A stretch of 64,000 bases of DNA from Cerasicoccus arenae (GTDB lineage: Bacteria; Verrucomicrobiota; Verrucomicrobiia; Opitutales; Cerasicoccaceae): assembly GCF_014651635.1 (NCBI RefSeq), contig NZ_BMXG01000010.1, positions 1-64,000 on the forward strand. Direction: 5' to 3'. The notes beneath the pieces were generated by a model. The model had not been told where the DNA came from. It did not search any database and saw only the letters and a program-made list of their open reading frames with translations. Both the position numbers and the translations under genes were made by a program. This document shows, piece after piece, positions 14,567-23,814 of this stretch (position 1 is the first letter of the stretch; each line of letters starts with the position of its first letter).

Positions 14567-16762
14567 ATGAGCTCTGAATTAATCAGCCAGCTCTACGCTA
14601 TATTCGGGGAAACCGCTGTCTTGCTGCCGATCAAGCCAGGGGAGAAGAAGCCCGTGCATGCGGGTTGGGAGAAGACGACTTGGGAAGCCTCGCAAGCGCC
14701 CGATTATCAGCTGACCTTGCAGGGTGGTTCCATTGGGATCCTGATGGGGGTGGAGCGCCTAGTTGCGATCGACATCGATCACGATGAAGATGTGGAGCCG
14801 TTTCTCCGCCTTAATCCAGGATTGCGCCAAACGGTGATCTCGCGGGGATCACGGGGAGTGAAGCTGTTTATCCGCCTCAAGGTCGATAAAGAGCTGGAAG
14901 CTCGCGGGTTTCCGAGCTGGCCGCTAGGAATTCGCCCGGGTCAACCCGATCAGAAGGTGTACAACATTCTCAAGCCTCCCGCCGCCGATGCGAAAAAGGG
15001 GGAACATTGGGGAGAGCTACGGATGCGGGGTTGCCAGTGTGTGATTTGGGGGAAGCATCCTTCGGGGAATGATTACCAGCTCGTTGCCGCCAAACCGTCC
15101 GCCGATGGCTCGCTGAACCTGGTCGACGTTGGTCTTGAGCCGGCGTATCCCGTGAAGGAAGTTTACTTCGATGAAATCGCGTGGCCTGCCCAGGTGAATT
15201 GCAGTTGGCGCGTGGAAGAGTGGGACACCCTTACGCGCCTCTATGGTAGACCGTGGACCTGCATGGCTCCCGCCGAAGGAGAGGAAGACGCCGGATGCAC
15301 CATTGCCGCTATTAGTGAGCACTTTTGGGCCGGTTGGTTTTCGCGCCAACACCACATCATGTTTGAGCCGATCGAAGTGCGCTTCTATCGCTACAACCCG
15401 CACAATGGAGCTTGGCAGATTCGCGAGGATGCCGAGATCCGCAAAATGATTTCCGATGACCTACTGCGGATCAGCCGTTGCGAGGAGCTCCAACACATTT
15501 GCTACACCGTGGGTCAACAGCCTGCCGGGTGGGACCGCTTGAAAAAAGGATCGCTGTCCAAGCTTGAGGGTCCAGGGGTCCGAAGTCAGGATCGTATTGG
15601 GAGCATCCTCGGATTTCTAAAGGGGGAGGTCACCAAACGAGAAGTCTTCAAAACGGGGGAGGGGGTCATTCACTTGCAAAACGGAATGATCGACCTGCGC
15701 GAGGGTCGCGCCAATCAGCTCACGCTTAAGCCGTTTTCGCCCAAGTTCTATAGTCGCAACCCGATCCCCGTCGCGTTCAATCCCGAAGCCCGTGCCTCCC
15801 GCTTCATGAATGATCTGCTGAAACGTGCGCTCCCCATCAAGGAAGACTGCGATCTGTTCCTGCGTTGGGGTGGTCAAGTGGTCCTGGGTCGCAACGATTC
15901 GCAGAAGGTCATGATTATGACCGGGACCGCCGGAGGGGGGAAGTCTACCGTGATGAAAATTCTGCAACTGCTCATCGGTCGCCCCAATGTCGCCCAGCTG
16001 CGCACGGAGAATCTGGAGGGACGCTTCGAGCTGTTTGCCTACGTGGGGAAAACGCTGCTTTCCGGGGTTGATGTCCCTGGTAATTTCCTGATGCAAAAGG
16101 GGGCCTACATCATCAAGGGGCTCACTGGTGGGGACTGGATGGATGCTGAAGTCAAGGGAGGGAAGGAATTCCTGCCGATCACGGGGGACTACAATTGCGG
16201 GGTCACCTGTAACTCCCGCCTGAAGGTCAAAATGCACGGGGATCACGAAGCCTGGAGGCGCCGCCTGATCGAGCTCCCCTTTACCGCGCCTCCCATCGAA
16301 GAGGATAAGAAAATGGATCACTTCGCGGAATGGCTCGTGGAGCATGAGGGCAGTGGGATCCTCAACCAGCTCATTCGCGGTGCGCAACGGGTCTTGAAAG
16401 CACGGGGCCGTATTGAGATGACCGAGGGTCAACAAAAACGGGTCAACGACCTGCTCGATGAATCGGATTCCGTTCGCGTCTTCCTGCGCGCCTGTGTCGA
16501 GCCCTCCAAGGGGGATCACATCCTGACCGATGACTTGTGCATCGAATACGCAAACTTCTGCGAAAACAACGGATGGGAAGCTGAAAACGAACGTGGTATC
16601 CAACGCCAGATCAAGGGGCTCATGCTCGAAATGTTTCGCTGCAAATCCAGCAACTCCCTCAAAGGAGACGATGGGAAAGCCAAAGTCGGCTATCGCGGAG
16701 TCCGCTTCAAACCCGAACCCGATGCCGTCGAGGATCCCGAAGATGGAGATTTGCCGCTATGA
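14567..16762 (+). CDS. PrimPol-SF3 helicase replication protein (D5-like primase-helicase)
   Basis: 731 residues, the main replication protein. The N-terminal bifunctional primase-polymerase domain shows LVAIDIDHDED (catalytic Asp69 and Asp71) and ELRMRGCQCVIWGKHPSGNDYQL. A D5/poxvirus-type linker (about 250-420) follows, with LQNGMIDLREGR. The C-terminal SF3 helicase has Walker A TGTAGGGKSTVMK (about 452-464), a B-like segment LLSGVDVPGN and motif C GVTCNSRLKV, then an arginine-finger candidate in EAWRRRLIELPF. It would prime and unwind phage DNA. It starts the rightward replication operon. Confidence 0.88.
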   Translation: MSSELISQLYAIFGETAVLLPIKPGEKKPVHAGWEKTTWEASQAPDYQLTLQGGSIGILMGVERLVAIDIDHDEDVEPFLRLNPGLRQTVISRGSRGVKLFIRLKVDKELEARGFPSWPLGIRPGQPDQKVYNILKPPAADAKKGEHWGELRMRGCQCVIWGKHPSGNDYQLVAAKPSADGSLNLVDVGLEPAYPVKEVYFDEIAWPAQVNCSWRVEEWDTLTRLYGRPWTCMAPAEGEEDAGCTIAAISEHFWAGWFSRQHHIMFEPIEVRFYRYNPHNGAWQIREDAEIRKMISDDLLRISRCEELQHICYTVGQQPAGWDRLKKGSLSKLEGPGVRSQDRIGSILGFLKGEVTKREVFKTGEGVIHLQNGMIDLREGRANQLTLKPFSPKFYSRNPIPVAFNPEARASRFMNDLLKRALPIKEDCDLFLRWGGQVVLGRNDSQKVMIMTGTAGGGKSTVMKILQLLIGRPNVAQLRTENLEGRFELFAYVGKTLLSGVDVPGNFLMQKGAYIIKGLTGGDWMDAEVKGGKEFLPITGDYNCGVTCNSRLKVKMHGDHEAWRRRLIELPFTAPPIEEDKKMDHFAEWLVEHEGSGILNQLIRGAQRVLKARGRIEMTEGQQKRVNDLLDESDSVRVFLRACVEPSKGDHILTDDLCIEYANFCENNGWEAENERGIQRQIKGLMLEMFRCKSSNSLKGDDGKAKVGYRGVRFKPEPDAVEDPEDGDLPL

Positions 16763-16784
16763 GGGGGGAAAGGTAACGAAGATA

Positions 16785-17435
16785 ATGCCGAGTGAAGAAA
16801 CATTCCTATTCGATGATCCTGCGCATCGTCCTGCGGCGCTGGAGAAGTGCACGGTGAGTAATGCGGCCACTACGTCGCAGTTTGAGCAGATTGAGGACCG
16901 CCTGTTGCGTCAGGATGCGGTGAGACGCACTGCGGTGATCAAGCGCATTGACGAGCTGGGTCTCCCCGAACCGGGGGAACAATATCGCCTGGTCACGATG
17001 CGGACATTTTCCGCCGTGGAGTTCATTGACTACATTGCGAACCGGGAACCCGTGCTCGAGTGCGCGATTGTCCTGTATTCGATCAGCCGCCTCAATGCCG
17101 CGAAAATCCGGAGTTTGCTCCGCCGCCGCCGGATCCAACGCGCCATGATCCTGGTCAGTAGCCTGCGCAACACCGCTGCCCAGGAAAAGGAGGATGTCGC
17201 GATGACCGTCCTCAAGGGAACGCCCGGGGTAGATATGTTCTTCGCCAGCTCCCACGCCAAAATCTTCACCTGCGAGACCGCCGAGGGAAATTTCTACTCA
17301 CTAGAAGGCAGTGGCAACCTCGCCAACAACAGTCGCATCGAACAATACTGCCTCGACAACTCCGAACCCCTCTACCACTTCCACCGCGAATGGCTAGAGG
17401 AAGTGAAGGGAGTGAGTGAAGGTAGGGGATTGTAA
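16785..17435 (+). CDS. phospholipase-D-like protein with a single HKD half-motif
   Basis: 216 residues from ATG 16785 (MPSEETFLFDD); ATG 16743 is in frame but lies inside the primase gene. The C-terminal half has FASSHAKIFTCETAEGNFYSLEGSGNLANNSRIEQY, matching the His-x-Lys of an HKD motif followed by the Gly-Ser/Ala-Gly-Asn strand of phospholipase D nucleases such as Nuc. There is one motif only, so a dimer would be needed for catalysis. The preceding part (VEFIDYIANREPVLECAIVLYSISRLNAAKIRSLLRRRRIQRAMILVSS) fits the PLD alpha/beta fold. It is likely a phage nuclease or DNA-processing enzyme. Confidence 0.7.
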   Translation: MPSEETFLFDDPAHRPAALEKCTVSNAATTSQFEQIEDRLLRQDAVRRTAVIKRIDELGLPEPGEQYRLVTMRTFSAVEFIDYIANREPVLECAIVLYSISRLNAAKIRSLLRRRRIQRAMILVSSLRNTAAQEKEDVAMTVLKGTPGVDMFFASSHAKIFTCETAEGNFYSLEGSGNLANNSRIEQYCLDNSEPLYHFHREWLEEVKGVSEGRGL

Positions 17436-17507
17436 TATCAGAATTTGATTATTTTTTGAGAATTTAGGATTGTATAACATTATTAATCCGATTACTTAAA
17501 TAGAAAT

Positions 17508-19139
17508 ATGAGTCAAGATGCCGATGATAACAAAATCGATAAAGCCGTGACGGGTAGAACTGTGCCAGATGCAGTTGTTGAAATTACCTTGTCCATAATA
17601 AAAGCTCTGGGACCCGCTGCCTACATTGTAATTATTGGAGTGATATTGTTTGCGGCATACTACTACGGTAATCAACAAAGCCAGAGGGAGTTAGATACAG
17701 CTAAGAAGAGTTTGAACGAGCAGGCACAACAGTTTGAATCGGTCCGGAGTCAGTTCTTTGCTGGACTTGGAGAAATTGGCACTAGTCAGATTGATTCAAT
17801 TAGGCAGACTATGGCTCTAGGAGAGCAGATCAATGCAAGAGAAAAGGCGATTTCAATTGAAGCGAATAATGTTGCACAAATAAACAGCATGAATTCGAAG
17901 CTCGAATCGGATCGGATTGCTTTTTTAGCAAAAATAAAAGAGCAATCCGAAGATATTATTAACATGAATTCACTGATTGATGAATTAAAGAAATCGCTTG
18001 ATTCAGAAAGGAAATTACGAGAAGAATACTATGAGCAATTGGTAGACTTGGCAAATTCATACAATGAGCAACCCGATGATGATTTGAATGGTTATTTCAA
18101 ATTGCAACCTACAGATAAAAATATTTTGCTTAGTTACCTAGCGCCCAGCGAAAGTGAAGCAATTTCGATTATAAATGGCATACTCAAATCAGACGATTCA
18201 GATGGGTTAATCAGATTACGCGAACTTCGGGGCCTTGGTTACGATGTCTTAGTAAAAGCTATCGAGGCGACGCCGGATAACTTAGAATGGGGTGTTGCTA
18301 AGATAAATAAATACAAGCCCGAAAAGGTTTTTTTTATTGGGGAATCAGATAGCCATAGTATTAAAAATATTGGTATATTTGATTTGCTGGGTAACACTAT
18401 TTCTGAGGTTAGGTTTATTGATGAAATACGGATTATGCATGTCGCGTCTGGATCGGACACTTTTTATCTAGAAGAAATTGTAGTATTGTTCGAAGATGAT
18501 GATGCTATAGCTATGAATTTTTACTCGGCAACGGATAATTCTAGTTTATCAATAACTGAAATTATTCGGACTGTTTTAGAAACTGGTTCTGAAACCTTTA
18601 CGATTAAATCGATTGATGGATCGAATTCGATTTATTTATCAAAAATAATTAATTTTTCTTCACCTGAAGAAATTAAAGAAATCATTAATGAAAGAAAATA
18701 TAAGCAGGATTTTTATTTGCTTAATTATTTTGAAATAGACCTAAAAATGATGAACTTGATTTATAAATATTCGAACCCAGTGCCACCGAATTCAGAGGAC
18801 GCAGTTAGGTTTTTGGAGGAGTTGTTTAACGCATGCGGTAGAGGCGATACTGATGCGTTTATAAATCTAACATATTATCAACCAAATAGAGCATGGGGGG
18901 AGTTTGGGTATGCAATCGCCTATGACACTATCAAGAACGAATTGACGCAGTTTACTGAGGTAATGGTTGGCAATGGTCAGCTTGAGGTGTATATGTTTCA
19001 GGCTAAATATTCGACTAAATATGATAATGAGTTTATTAGGTTTTACATATATAGAAAAAAGCTCTCTTCAGATAAATTTAAAATATCCGATCCAAGCCAA
19101 GTCTATGATTTAAGTCTGGATAATCCATTTGAGTTATAG
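17508..19139 (+). CDS. AT-rich membrane-anchored coiled-coil cargo protein
   Basis: 543 residues. A cytosolic N-terminus is followed by one transmembrane helix (AAYIVIIGVILFAAYYYG, about 38-55). A long coiled coil spans about 58-180 (ELDTAKKSLNEQAQQFESVRSQ, then ELKKSLDSERKLREEYYEQLVDL). A globular domain (about 190-540) follows, rich in Ile, Asp and Asn. Strikingly AT-rich coding compared with the replication genes on both sides, which indicates recent transfer. No family recognised. A membrane tether plus coiled coil plus sensor-like domain would suit an exclusion or defence gene, but this is inference. Confidence 0.75.
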   Translation: MSQDADDNKIDKAVTGRTVPDAVVEITLSIIKALGPAAYIVIIGVILFAAYYYGNQQSQRELDTAKKSLNEQAQQFESVRSQFFAGLGEIGTSQIDSIRQTMALGEQINAREKAISIEANNVAQINSMNSKLESDRIAFLAKIKEQSEDIINMNSLIDELKKSLDSERKLREEYYEQLVDLANSYNEQPDDDLNGYFKLQPTDKNILLSYLAPSESEAISIINGILKSDDSDGLIRLRELRGLGYDVLVKAIEATPDNLEWGVAKINKYKPEKVFFIGESDSHSIKNIGIFDLLGNTISEVRFIDEIRIMHVASGSDTFYLEEIVVLFEDDDAIAMNFYSATDNSSLSITEIIRTVLETGSETFTIKSIDGSNSIYLSKIINFSSPEEIKEIINERKYKQDFYLLNYFEIDLKMMNLIYKYSNPVPPNSEDAVRFLEELFNACGRGDTDAFINLTYYQPNRAWGEFGYAIAYDTIKNELTQFTEVMVGNGQLEVYMFQAKYSTKYDNEFIRFYIYRKKLSSDKFKISDPSQVYDLSLDNPFEL

Positions 19140-19151
19140 TTTTGAACCTAG

Positions 19152-20264
19152 TTGGTTGTGATATACAAGCAAGATAAACGTAATAGCTGCGTCCCTATCC
19201 TTGAGAGGGCTCGCCGGTATATGAAGCGGTTGCCGGGTGCGGTGAGTGGGAGTGGTGGTCACAATGCGACCTTTCATTGTGCTTGCGTGCTGGTGATTGA
19301 TTTTGCGTTTGCGGAGGCCGATGCCTGGACACTGCTCCAGGAATATAATGTCTCCCAATGCTCCCCTGGGTGGAGCGAGAAGGAACTGCGTCGGAAACTT
19401 GAACAAGCCTTTCAGAAACGTGACCGTTTAGCCTCGAGCGAGATAGGTCGGTTGATCCGCGATCAGCGCGCCGGGAGAGGCCGCTCTTTCACGCGCCAGC
19501 AGTCTCAATCCCGAAGCTCCCGGAAGTCGGTTCAACCCTTGGATGATTTTTCGCCGATCGCCACGGTCGGGAAGGTTGGGGAATCGGATAGATTGACCGG
19601 GGTAGGAGCCGAAATTTCCGTCGAATTCGGAGACGATATTGACGATTTGGATGCCATTTTCGCCGATTCTTCGCCCGATAACGAGGATTCCGCGCCGGAT
19701 TTTTCTACGGAAACGGAAGATTTGCCGTCGGAAAACTTAGAATTGGTCGCAAAAAGTGAGATCGCTGCGAATGATTTTGCGGGTTTGGAACGAGTTTTCG
19801 GGTCGAAACGTGCGTTTTGGGAACGGTATTGCGCTGGAATTCGTTCGTTTTTGCAGAAATTTGGAAGGTATCCCACGGTGCTTTTGGTGGAGCGAGACGC
19901 CGCTGCCTGCCTGCCGGTTCTTTTCCCGAAGGATCACCCCGAAGTACGCATTGAAGCCAGTGACGATGCAGGGTTCATGACCTTTGCCTATTGTGCTGGA
20001 GTCATGGAGCATGACCCATCTACCCGGGAAATGCGTTGGTTGACTGGACCGATTGCGGGAGGGATAGGAGGGATTATGGAAACTCCTATGTGTATGCGCG
20101 TTAGCGCCCGCGTACACCCACACTCACGCGAGTGTCGGGAAATACCATCCCAAGCGTCCCGTGAGGAAACGGGGGGTGATCGTTCCACGGAGAACATTGT
20201 TCCACGCAGGGGTAGGGAGGGGCAGGGGGATATGTTTGCGCAAACACGGGGGCAGCTGCAATGA
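19152..20264 (+). CDS. PriCT-like replication protein, N-terminus possibly altered by insertion
   Basis: Up to 370 residues. The N-terminal region ILERARRYMKRLPGAVSGSGGHNATFHCACVLV...WTLLQEYNVSQCSPGWSEKELRRKLEQAF matches the helical domain usually fused to bacterial primase-polymerase proteins (PriCT-like). Middle: low-complexity Ser/Asp/Glu-rich (DDFSPIATVG, DDIDDLDAIFADSSPD). The C-terminal domain contains FWERYCAGIRSFLQKFGRYPTVLLVERDAA and a loop-rich tail. Starts are TTG 19152, GTG 19158 or ATG 19221. The domain begins right after the AT-rich cargo gene stop, so the insertion of that gene may have displaced the original start. It overlaps the next gene by four bases. Confidence 0.65.
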   Translation: MVVIYKQDKRNSCVPILERARRYMKRLPGAVSGSGGHNATFHCACVLVIDFAFAEADAWTLLQEYNVSQCSPGWSEKELRRKLEQAFQKRDRLASSEIGRLIRDQRAGRGRSFTRQQSQSRSSRKSVQPLDDFSPIATVGKVGESDRLTGVGAEISVEFGDDIDDLDAIFADSSPDNEDSAPDFSTETEDLPSENLELVAKSEIAANDFAGLERVFGSKRAFWERYCAGIRSFLQKFGRYPTVLLVERDAAACLPVLFPKDHPEVRIEASDDAGFMTFAYCAGVMEHDPSTREMRWLTGPIAGGIGGIMETPMCMRVSARVHPHSRECREIPSQASREETGGDRSTENIVPRRGREGQGDMFAQTRGQLQ

Positions 20265-20803
20265 GCCAGGGTGCAGTTGATTCCAACATTTGGCATCGTG
20301 CCGTGCGTCTCGATGCGGACATTGCCAGCCTGGAGCGAGTCGTTGAGGTCGATGCGCTTCCCGTCGAGTGCACGCCGCCGAGCCCATTAGCGGTGTTCCT
20401 TGGTGAGTTCATGGATGAAGTGTTGCCGGAATGCGGTCTCACCGGTCAGGCCAGCATCGTTGACTTGAGCCGCCTGCTTGCCACGGTCGCCATTTACTCG
20501 CCCGAAGCGCTGCCTCATTGGAACCTGGAAGGGGAGCCCATTAGCGGTGAGCTCCATGATAGCATTGCCCGCGCCGTGCTGGGAATCGTCTTGCCCGCGA
20601 AGGGATTACGCAGCGAGCGCAACTTGCGCGCAGCCTTCGCCCGCCTGCTCGCCCTGGTGTTGGCCGTTTGCCCAGAGCTTTTACCAGGTGCCACGCCCAA
20701 GCTCTGCGCGCACTGGCTCGGTGTCAGCTGGGATACCTTCCGCAAGCAGACGCGCCAAGTCAGCGATGAGCTGTATCAAAAAAACGGGTCCTTCTGCCTC
20801 TAA
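20261..20803 (+). CDS. phage hypothetical protein, end of replication operon
   Basis: 180 residues, starting ATGA over the previous stop. Acidic N-terminal half (FLGEFMDEVLPECGLTGQASIVDLSRLLATVAIYSPEAL) and an Ala/Leu-rich helical middle (NLRAAFARLLALVLAVCPELLPGATPKLCAHWLGVSWDTFRKQTRQVSDELYQ), the latter resembling a helix-turn-helix (LCAHWLGVSWDTFRKQT). It could be a regulator of the late operon by position. No family recognised. Confidence 0.6.
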   Translation: MSQGAVDSNIWHRAVRLDADIASLERVVEVDALPVECTPPSPLAVFLGEFMDEVLPECGLTGQASIVDLSRLLATVAIYSPEALPHWNLEGEPISGELHDSIARAVLGIVLPAKGLRSERNLRAAFARLLALVLAVCPELLPGATPKLCAHWLGVSWDTFRKQTRQVSDELYQKNGSFCL

Positions 20804-20805
20804 CC

Positions 20806-20833
20806 ACTTTTGCAGGTTCCGCGAAAGGTGGAA
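20806..20833 (+). repeat. imperfect hairpin between early and late operons
   Basis: CCACTTT and AAAGGTGG are complementary apart from one bulged base, separated by 13 bases, directly after the 20261-20803 stop. Without a T-run it is only a weak terminator candidate; it may separate replication and packaging transcripts. Confidence 0.3.
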
Positions 20834-20905
20834 TTCAACTTATGAGTCAATTTTCACAACTTTGGTTAATAGTAGGGTTAATTTTCATAAAACCATTCAA
20901 TTTCC

Positions 20906-21670
20906 ATGCCGTTGCCAAAGAAACCGATAGCCAAAAAGTTCCTCGCGAAGTACTGGGACTGCTCCGCTGCGAATCTATCGAAGGGCAAATACAAGAACAT
21001 GCCGAAGTTCATGACCTTCGACGAGGCCGATGTATGGAAGTACGACAACATCACGAACTCGCCCGCTCGCCAGGCAGCTGCTAAAGAGTCCGCTGCTCTA
21101 CGGTTTGGCAATGGGCCGGGAGAGATTCCGCATCCGTCAGGAGATCGCCCGATCGTCCATCAGTCGAAATTCGACACGGGGCAAAACGTCGCGGTATTGT
21201 TGCAACGGCTTCAATCGGACAGCGAACGGGAACCTCGGGATGGCTGGGACTTTGACGAGAGAATGCTGGTGCAAGCGGAGGGTGTTGTTGAGCTAGCCTA
21301 TGCGTTGTACCAAGATGCGATTCGCAAAGGGAACCCAGCTCATGTTGCCATGCAGTTGAAGAACTGGAGCGAAGCCTCCAAACAAGCCGCCGCGATCCGT
21401 GCATCATTTCTTGATTTGGTGACTCGCCGGGGTGGTATCGCTGAAATTGACGGTGTGATTGATATTGTCAGCGGTGTATTGGGCGATTTGCGAAGTCGTC
21501 TGGACAAGCTAGGAGATCGGTGTGCAATTGAAGCGAATCCAAGTGATCCTGTTCTGGCTAAGAACGTGATCGATTTAGCGATTAACGCGATTTTTGAAGA
21601 ATTTGACCGGGCGCAAGAACGAATCGAGGAAGACCTGCGCCAATGTCCCGATCTAAGTCAAGTAGCGTAG
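20906..21670 (+). CDS. terminase small subunit (putative)
   Basis: 254 residues. The N-terminal basic segment (KKPIAKKFLAKYWDCSAANLSKGKYKNMPKFMTFDEADVWKYDN) reads like a DNA-binding helix-turn-helix of Nu1 type, where the first domain selects a site by its second helix. The rest is helical (VAVLLQRLQSDSER, MLVQAEGVVELAYALYQDAIRKG), suiting oligomerisation. It sits directly before and overlaps by 28 bases the large subunit, the usual order. Assignment rests mainly on position and fold pattern. Confidence 0.7.
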   Translation: MPLPKKPIAKKFLAKYWDCSAANLSKGKYKNMPKFMTFDEADVWKYDNITNSPARQAAAKESAALRFGNGPGEIPHPSGDRPIVHQSKFDTGQNVAVLLQRLQSDSEREPRDGWDFDERMLVQAEGVVELAYALYQDAIRKGNPAHVAMQLKNWSEASKQAAAIRASFLDLVTRRGGIAEIDGVIDIVSGVLGDLRSRLDKLGDRCAIEANPSDPVLAKNVIDLAINAIFEEFDRAQERIEEDLRQCPDLSQVA

Positions 21671-23520
21671 TCACGCCAGCATCGCGCAAGCGCGTTCGTG
21701 GATTCTGTCGCTCGATTTTTAAACCGCGTGATCGCCTCACCCCTTCGGAGTGGTGTAGTCGCTTGGTGCTGCCGCCTGCTCAGAATGAGTCTGAGCCGGG
21801 TCCCGTCCGCTGGGAAACACGTCCTTATTTGCGCCAACCTCTGGACTCGCTCGAGGAGCCCGGGATTACCGATGTCATTTTTGTCGCGCCTACGCGTTCG
21901 GGTAAAACCTTCCTGCTGCGAATGGGCATGTCTTGCTCGATCGCCAAGGATCCCGCCCCGGCGCTGTTTGTCGATTCAACAATGGATAAGGGCAGGGGGT
22001 TTATTCGCAAGGAATTCAAACCTCTGGTCGAATACAACCGCATCCTGCGTGATCAAAAGCCGCTCAATCGTCACTACTTTGCTGATGGAATGATGCTTTT
22101 TCCCGGTGCTGCTCTCACGGTTTTTGGAGCAAATTCCGATGCCCAGGTATCTGGCGAAACAGTCAAACGCATTTTCGGGAATGAGGTCGATAAATGGCGT
22201 GGTTCCACCGATCAGGAAGCTTCAATCCTCGATCAAACTCGGCACAGAACTGAGTCTTTTGAAGATGAACGGATCCATTACTATTCGAGCACGCCAACCC
22301 TCGAAAGCGGACTGATTTGGCAAGAATTCCTAAAAGGTGATCAACGCAAGTGGTTCGTTCCTTGTCCCTGTTGCGGTCACATGCAGGATTTAGTTTGGCC
22401 GCAAGTGGATTGGGCCTGGCACCCAGAAACTCGCAATGAAGATGGATCCTGGGATATGGAAAAGGTGCGCGAGTTGGTCCGCTATCGTTGCCGCAATTCT
22501 GATTGTAAAGGTGAGCCATGGACTCAGGAACAACTTTGGGCAGCCGTAAGGGATCCCCGTTCCGATTGGATCGCCACTGCGGTCGGGCGATTCGGTCATC
22601 GCTCCTATCATATCAACGGTCTGTATGGTCCGCTGAAGGTAAACACCATGGCCGCGCTGGCCTCTGATTTCATCTATGCGCGCAAGACTGCTTTTTTCAC
22701 GGATCGTCAGGATTTCTGGAACGGTCGCATGGGGATGCCTTGGGTCGATGATGTCAATTCGCTGTCGGCCTCGAAGTTCGCTGATTTTGAAGGTGATTAC
22801 TTGCGGGGCACTTTACCTGAAAGCGTTGGCAAAGCAGATCTCATCATCGTTGGGTTCGATGTGCAAACCTATGGGTTGCCGTTCCTGGTTCTTGGGTTCA
22901 CCTGGGATGGGCATTGCTACACTATCGATCACGGTCTTGCCGCAACATTCAGCGACTTAGATGAAGTGCAGGGTGATTACGCGCACCTGGGAAAACTCTC
23001 CTACGTGATTGGCGACATAAACTTTGAAGATCGCGCCGCCGAAACCCGTGAAGCCATATACTTGCGCCGTGAACGTGGATGGATGGCCGCCGAGGGTTTC
23101 GAGGTCATGCGCGAGCCAGTCAAGTTTGAGCGCGCCAATGCTTTCATTGGTGGTCGCCACCAAAAGCGGGGAGCCCGGTTCCCCAAGCTCATGATCTCGC
23201 TCTACATGTTCAAAATTGAGCTGGAGAAACGACTCGCCGGAGAAATTCGTAAATGGAGCACCTATGGTCTTTCGCTCGTTGCCAGTGACTCGGAAGTGAA
23301 GGAGCAAGCCGAATATTACGCGCAGCTGCTCGATGAACGTCGCGTTCCCCGTAAACGGAAGCTCATGGGTAAGCCGCCATTCGAGTTTAAATCTCGTAAC
23401 GGTAATAATCACTTTTGGGACTGCTATGTTTATGCGCTGGGTCTGTTCTATTTCCTTTCGCGCAGTAAATCTGCCAAGAAAAAGGGAAAGCGTAGCACTG
23501 CCACGGTCGAGCAAAAGTGA
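21643..23520 (+). CDS. terminase large subunit, GpA family
   Basis: 625 residues; DNA-packaging ATPase and nuclease of lambda GpA type. Walker A is FVAPTRSGKTFLL (about 81-92). The Walker-B-like region is KRIFGNEVDKW. A zinc-knuckle pair follows (CPCCGHMQDLVW and CRNSDCKG), typical of GpA proteins. The nuclease part shows LIIVGFDVQTYGLPFLVLGF and VIGDINFEDR with acidic residues, and HFWDCYVYALGLFYFL near the end. The basic tail (SKSAKKKGKRSTATVEQK) is common. GpA relatives usually cut cohesive ends, which would make this a cos phage, but the site was not identified. Confidence 0.93.
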   Translation: MSRSKSSSVVTPASRKRVRGFCRSIFKPRDRLTPSEWCSRLVLPPAQNESEPGPVRWETRPYLRQPLDSLEEPGITDVIFVAPTRSGKTFLLRMGMSCSIAKDPAPALFVDSTMDKGRGFIRKEFKPLVEYNRILRDQKPLNRHYFADGMMLFPGAALTVFGANSDAQVSGETVKRIFGNEVDKWRGSTDQEASILDQTRHRTESFEDERIHYYSSTPTLESGLIWQEFLKGDQRKWFVPCPCCGHMQDLVWPQVDWAWHPETRNEDGSWDMEKVRELVRYRCRNSDCKGEPWTQEQLWAAVRDPRSDWIATAVGRFGHRSYHINGLYGPLKVNTMAALASDFIYARKTAFFTDRQDFWNGRMGMPWVDDVNSLSASKFADFEGDYLRGTLPESVGKADLIIVGFDVQTYGLPFLVLGFTWDGHCYTIDHGLAATFSDLDEVQGDYAHLGKLSYVIGDINFEDRAAETREAIYLRRERGWMAAEGFEVMREPVKFERANAFIGGRHQKRGARFPKLMISLYMFKIELEKRLAGEIRKWSTYGLSLVASDSEVKEQAEYYAQLLDERRVPRKRKLMGKPPFEFKSRNGNNHFWDCYVYALGLFYFLSRSKSAKKKGKRSTATVEQK

Positions 23521-23547
23521 TTTTCACAACTTCCCCCTAATGGTAAG

Positions 23548-23814
23548 ATGCCCACTACCGTTGGAGGTGAAACCATTAGCGAACGCTTGACCCGTCTACG
23601 GGTCTCACTCGCCAACGTACGCGAAACGATTCGCCGTGCGGAAGTTAATGGAGCGTCCTTCAACATTGGAGGCACTCAAGTTTCGCAGATCGCCTATGAG
23701 CGCGCAACGCGCCGAGAAAAAGAGCTCCAGGGGGAAATCAAGAAACTGGAAAACCGTCTTTCCGGGAATCGCCGCGATAGCGGTATGTCTACCACCGTAA
23801 CCAGGTTCAACTGA
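23548..23814 (+). CDS. gpW-like head-tail connector
   Basis: 88 residues. The pattern GETISERLTRLRVSLANVRETIRRAEVNGASFNIGGTQVSQIAYERATRREKELQGEIKKLENRL is the small helix-strand-strand-helix arrangement of gpW-like proteins, which join the portal to the tail. In lambda, gpW also lies between terminase and portal, as here. Its stop overlaps the portal start by one base (TGATG). Confidence 0.8.
   Translation: MPTTVGGETISERLTRLRVSLANVRETIRRAEVNGASFNIGGTQVSQIAYERATRREKELQGEIKKLENRLSGNRRDSGMSTTVTRFN

Noticed and set aside
12609-14570. 653-codon plus-strand open frame
   Set aside because: It lies antisense to the pentapeptide-repeat operon. Its translation is rich in Ser, Arg and Cys with no fold pattern, while the reverse strand has clear pentapeptide repeats. 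It is a shadow made long by the repeats.
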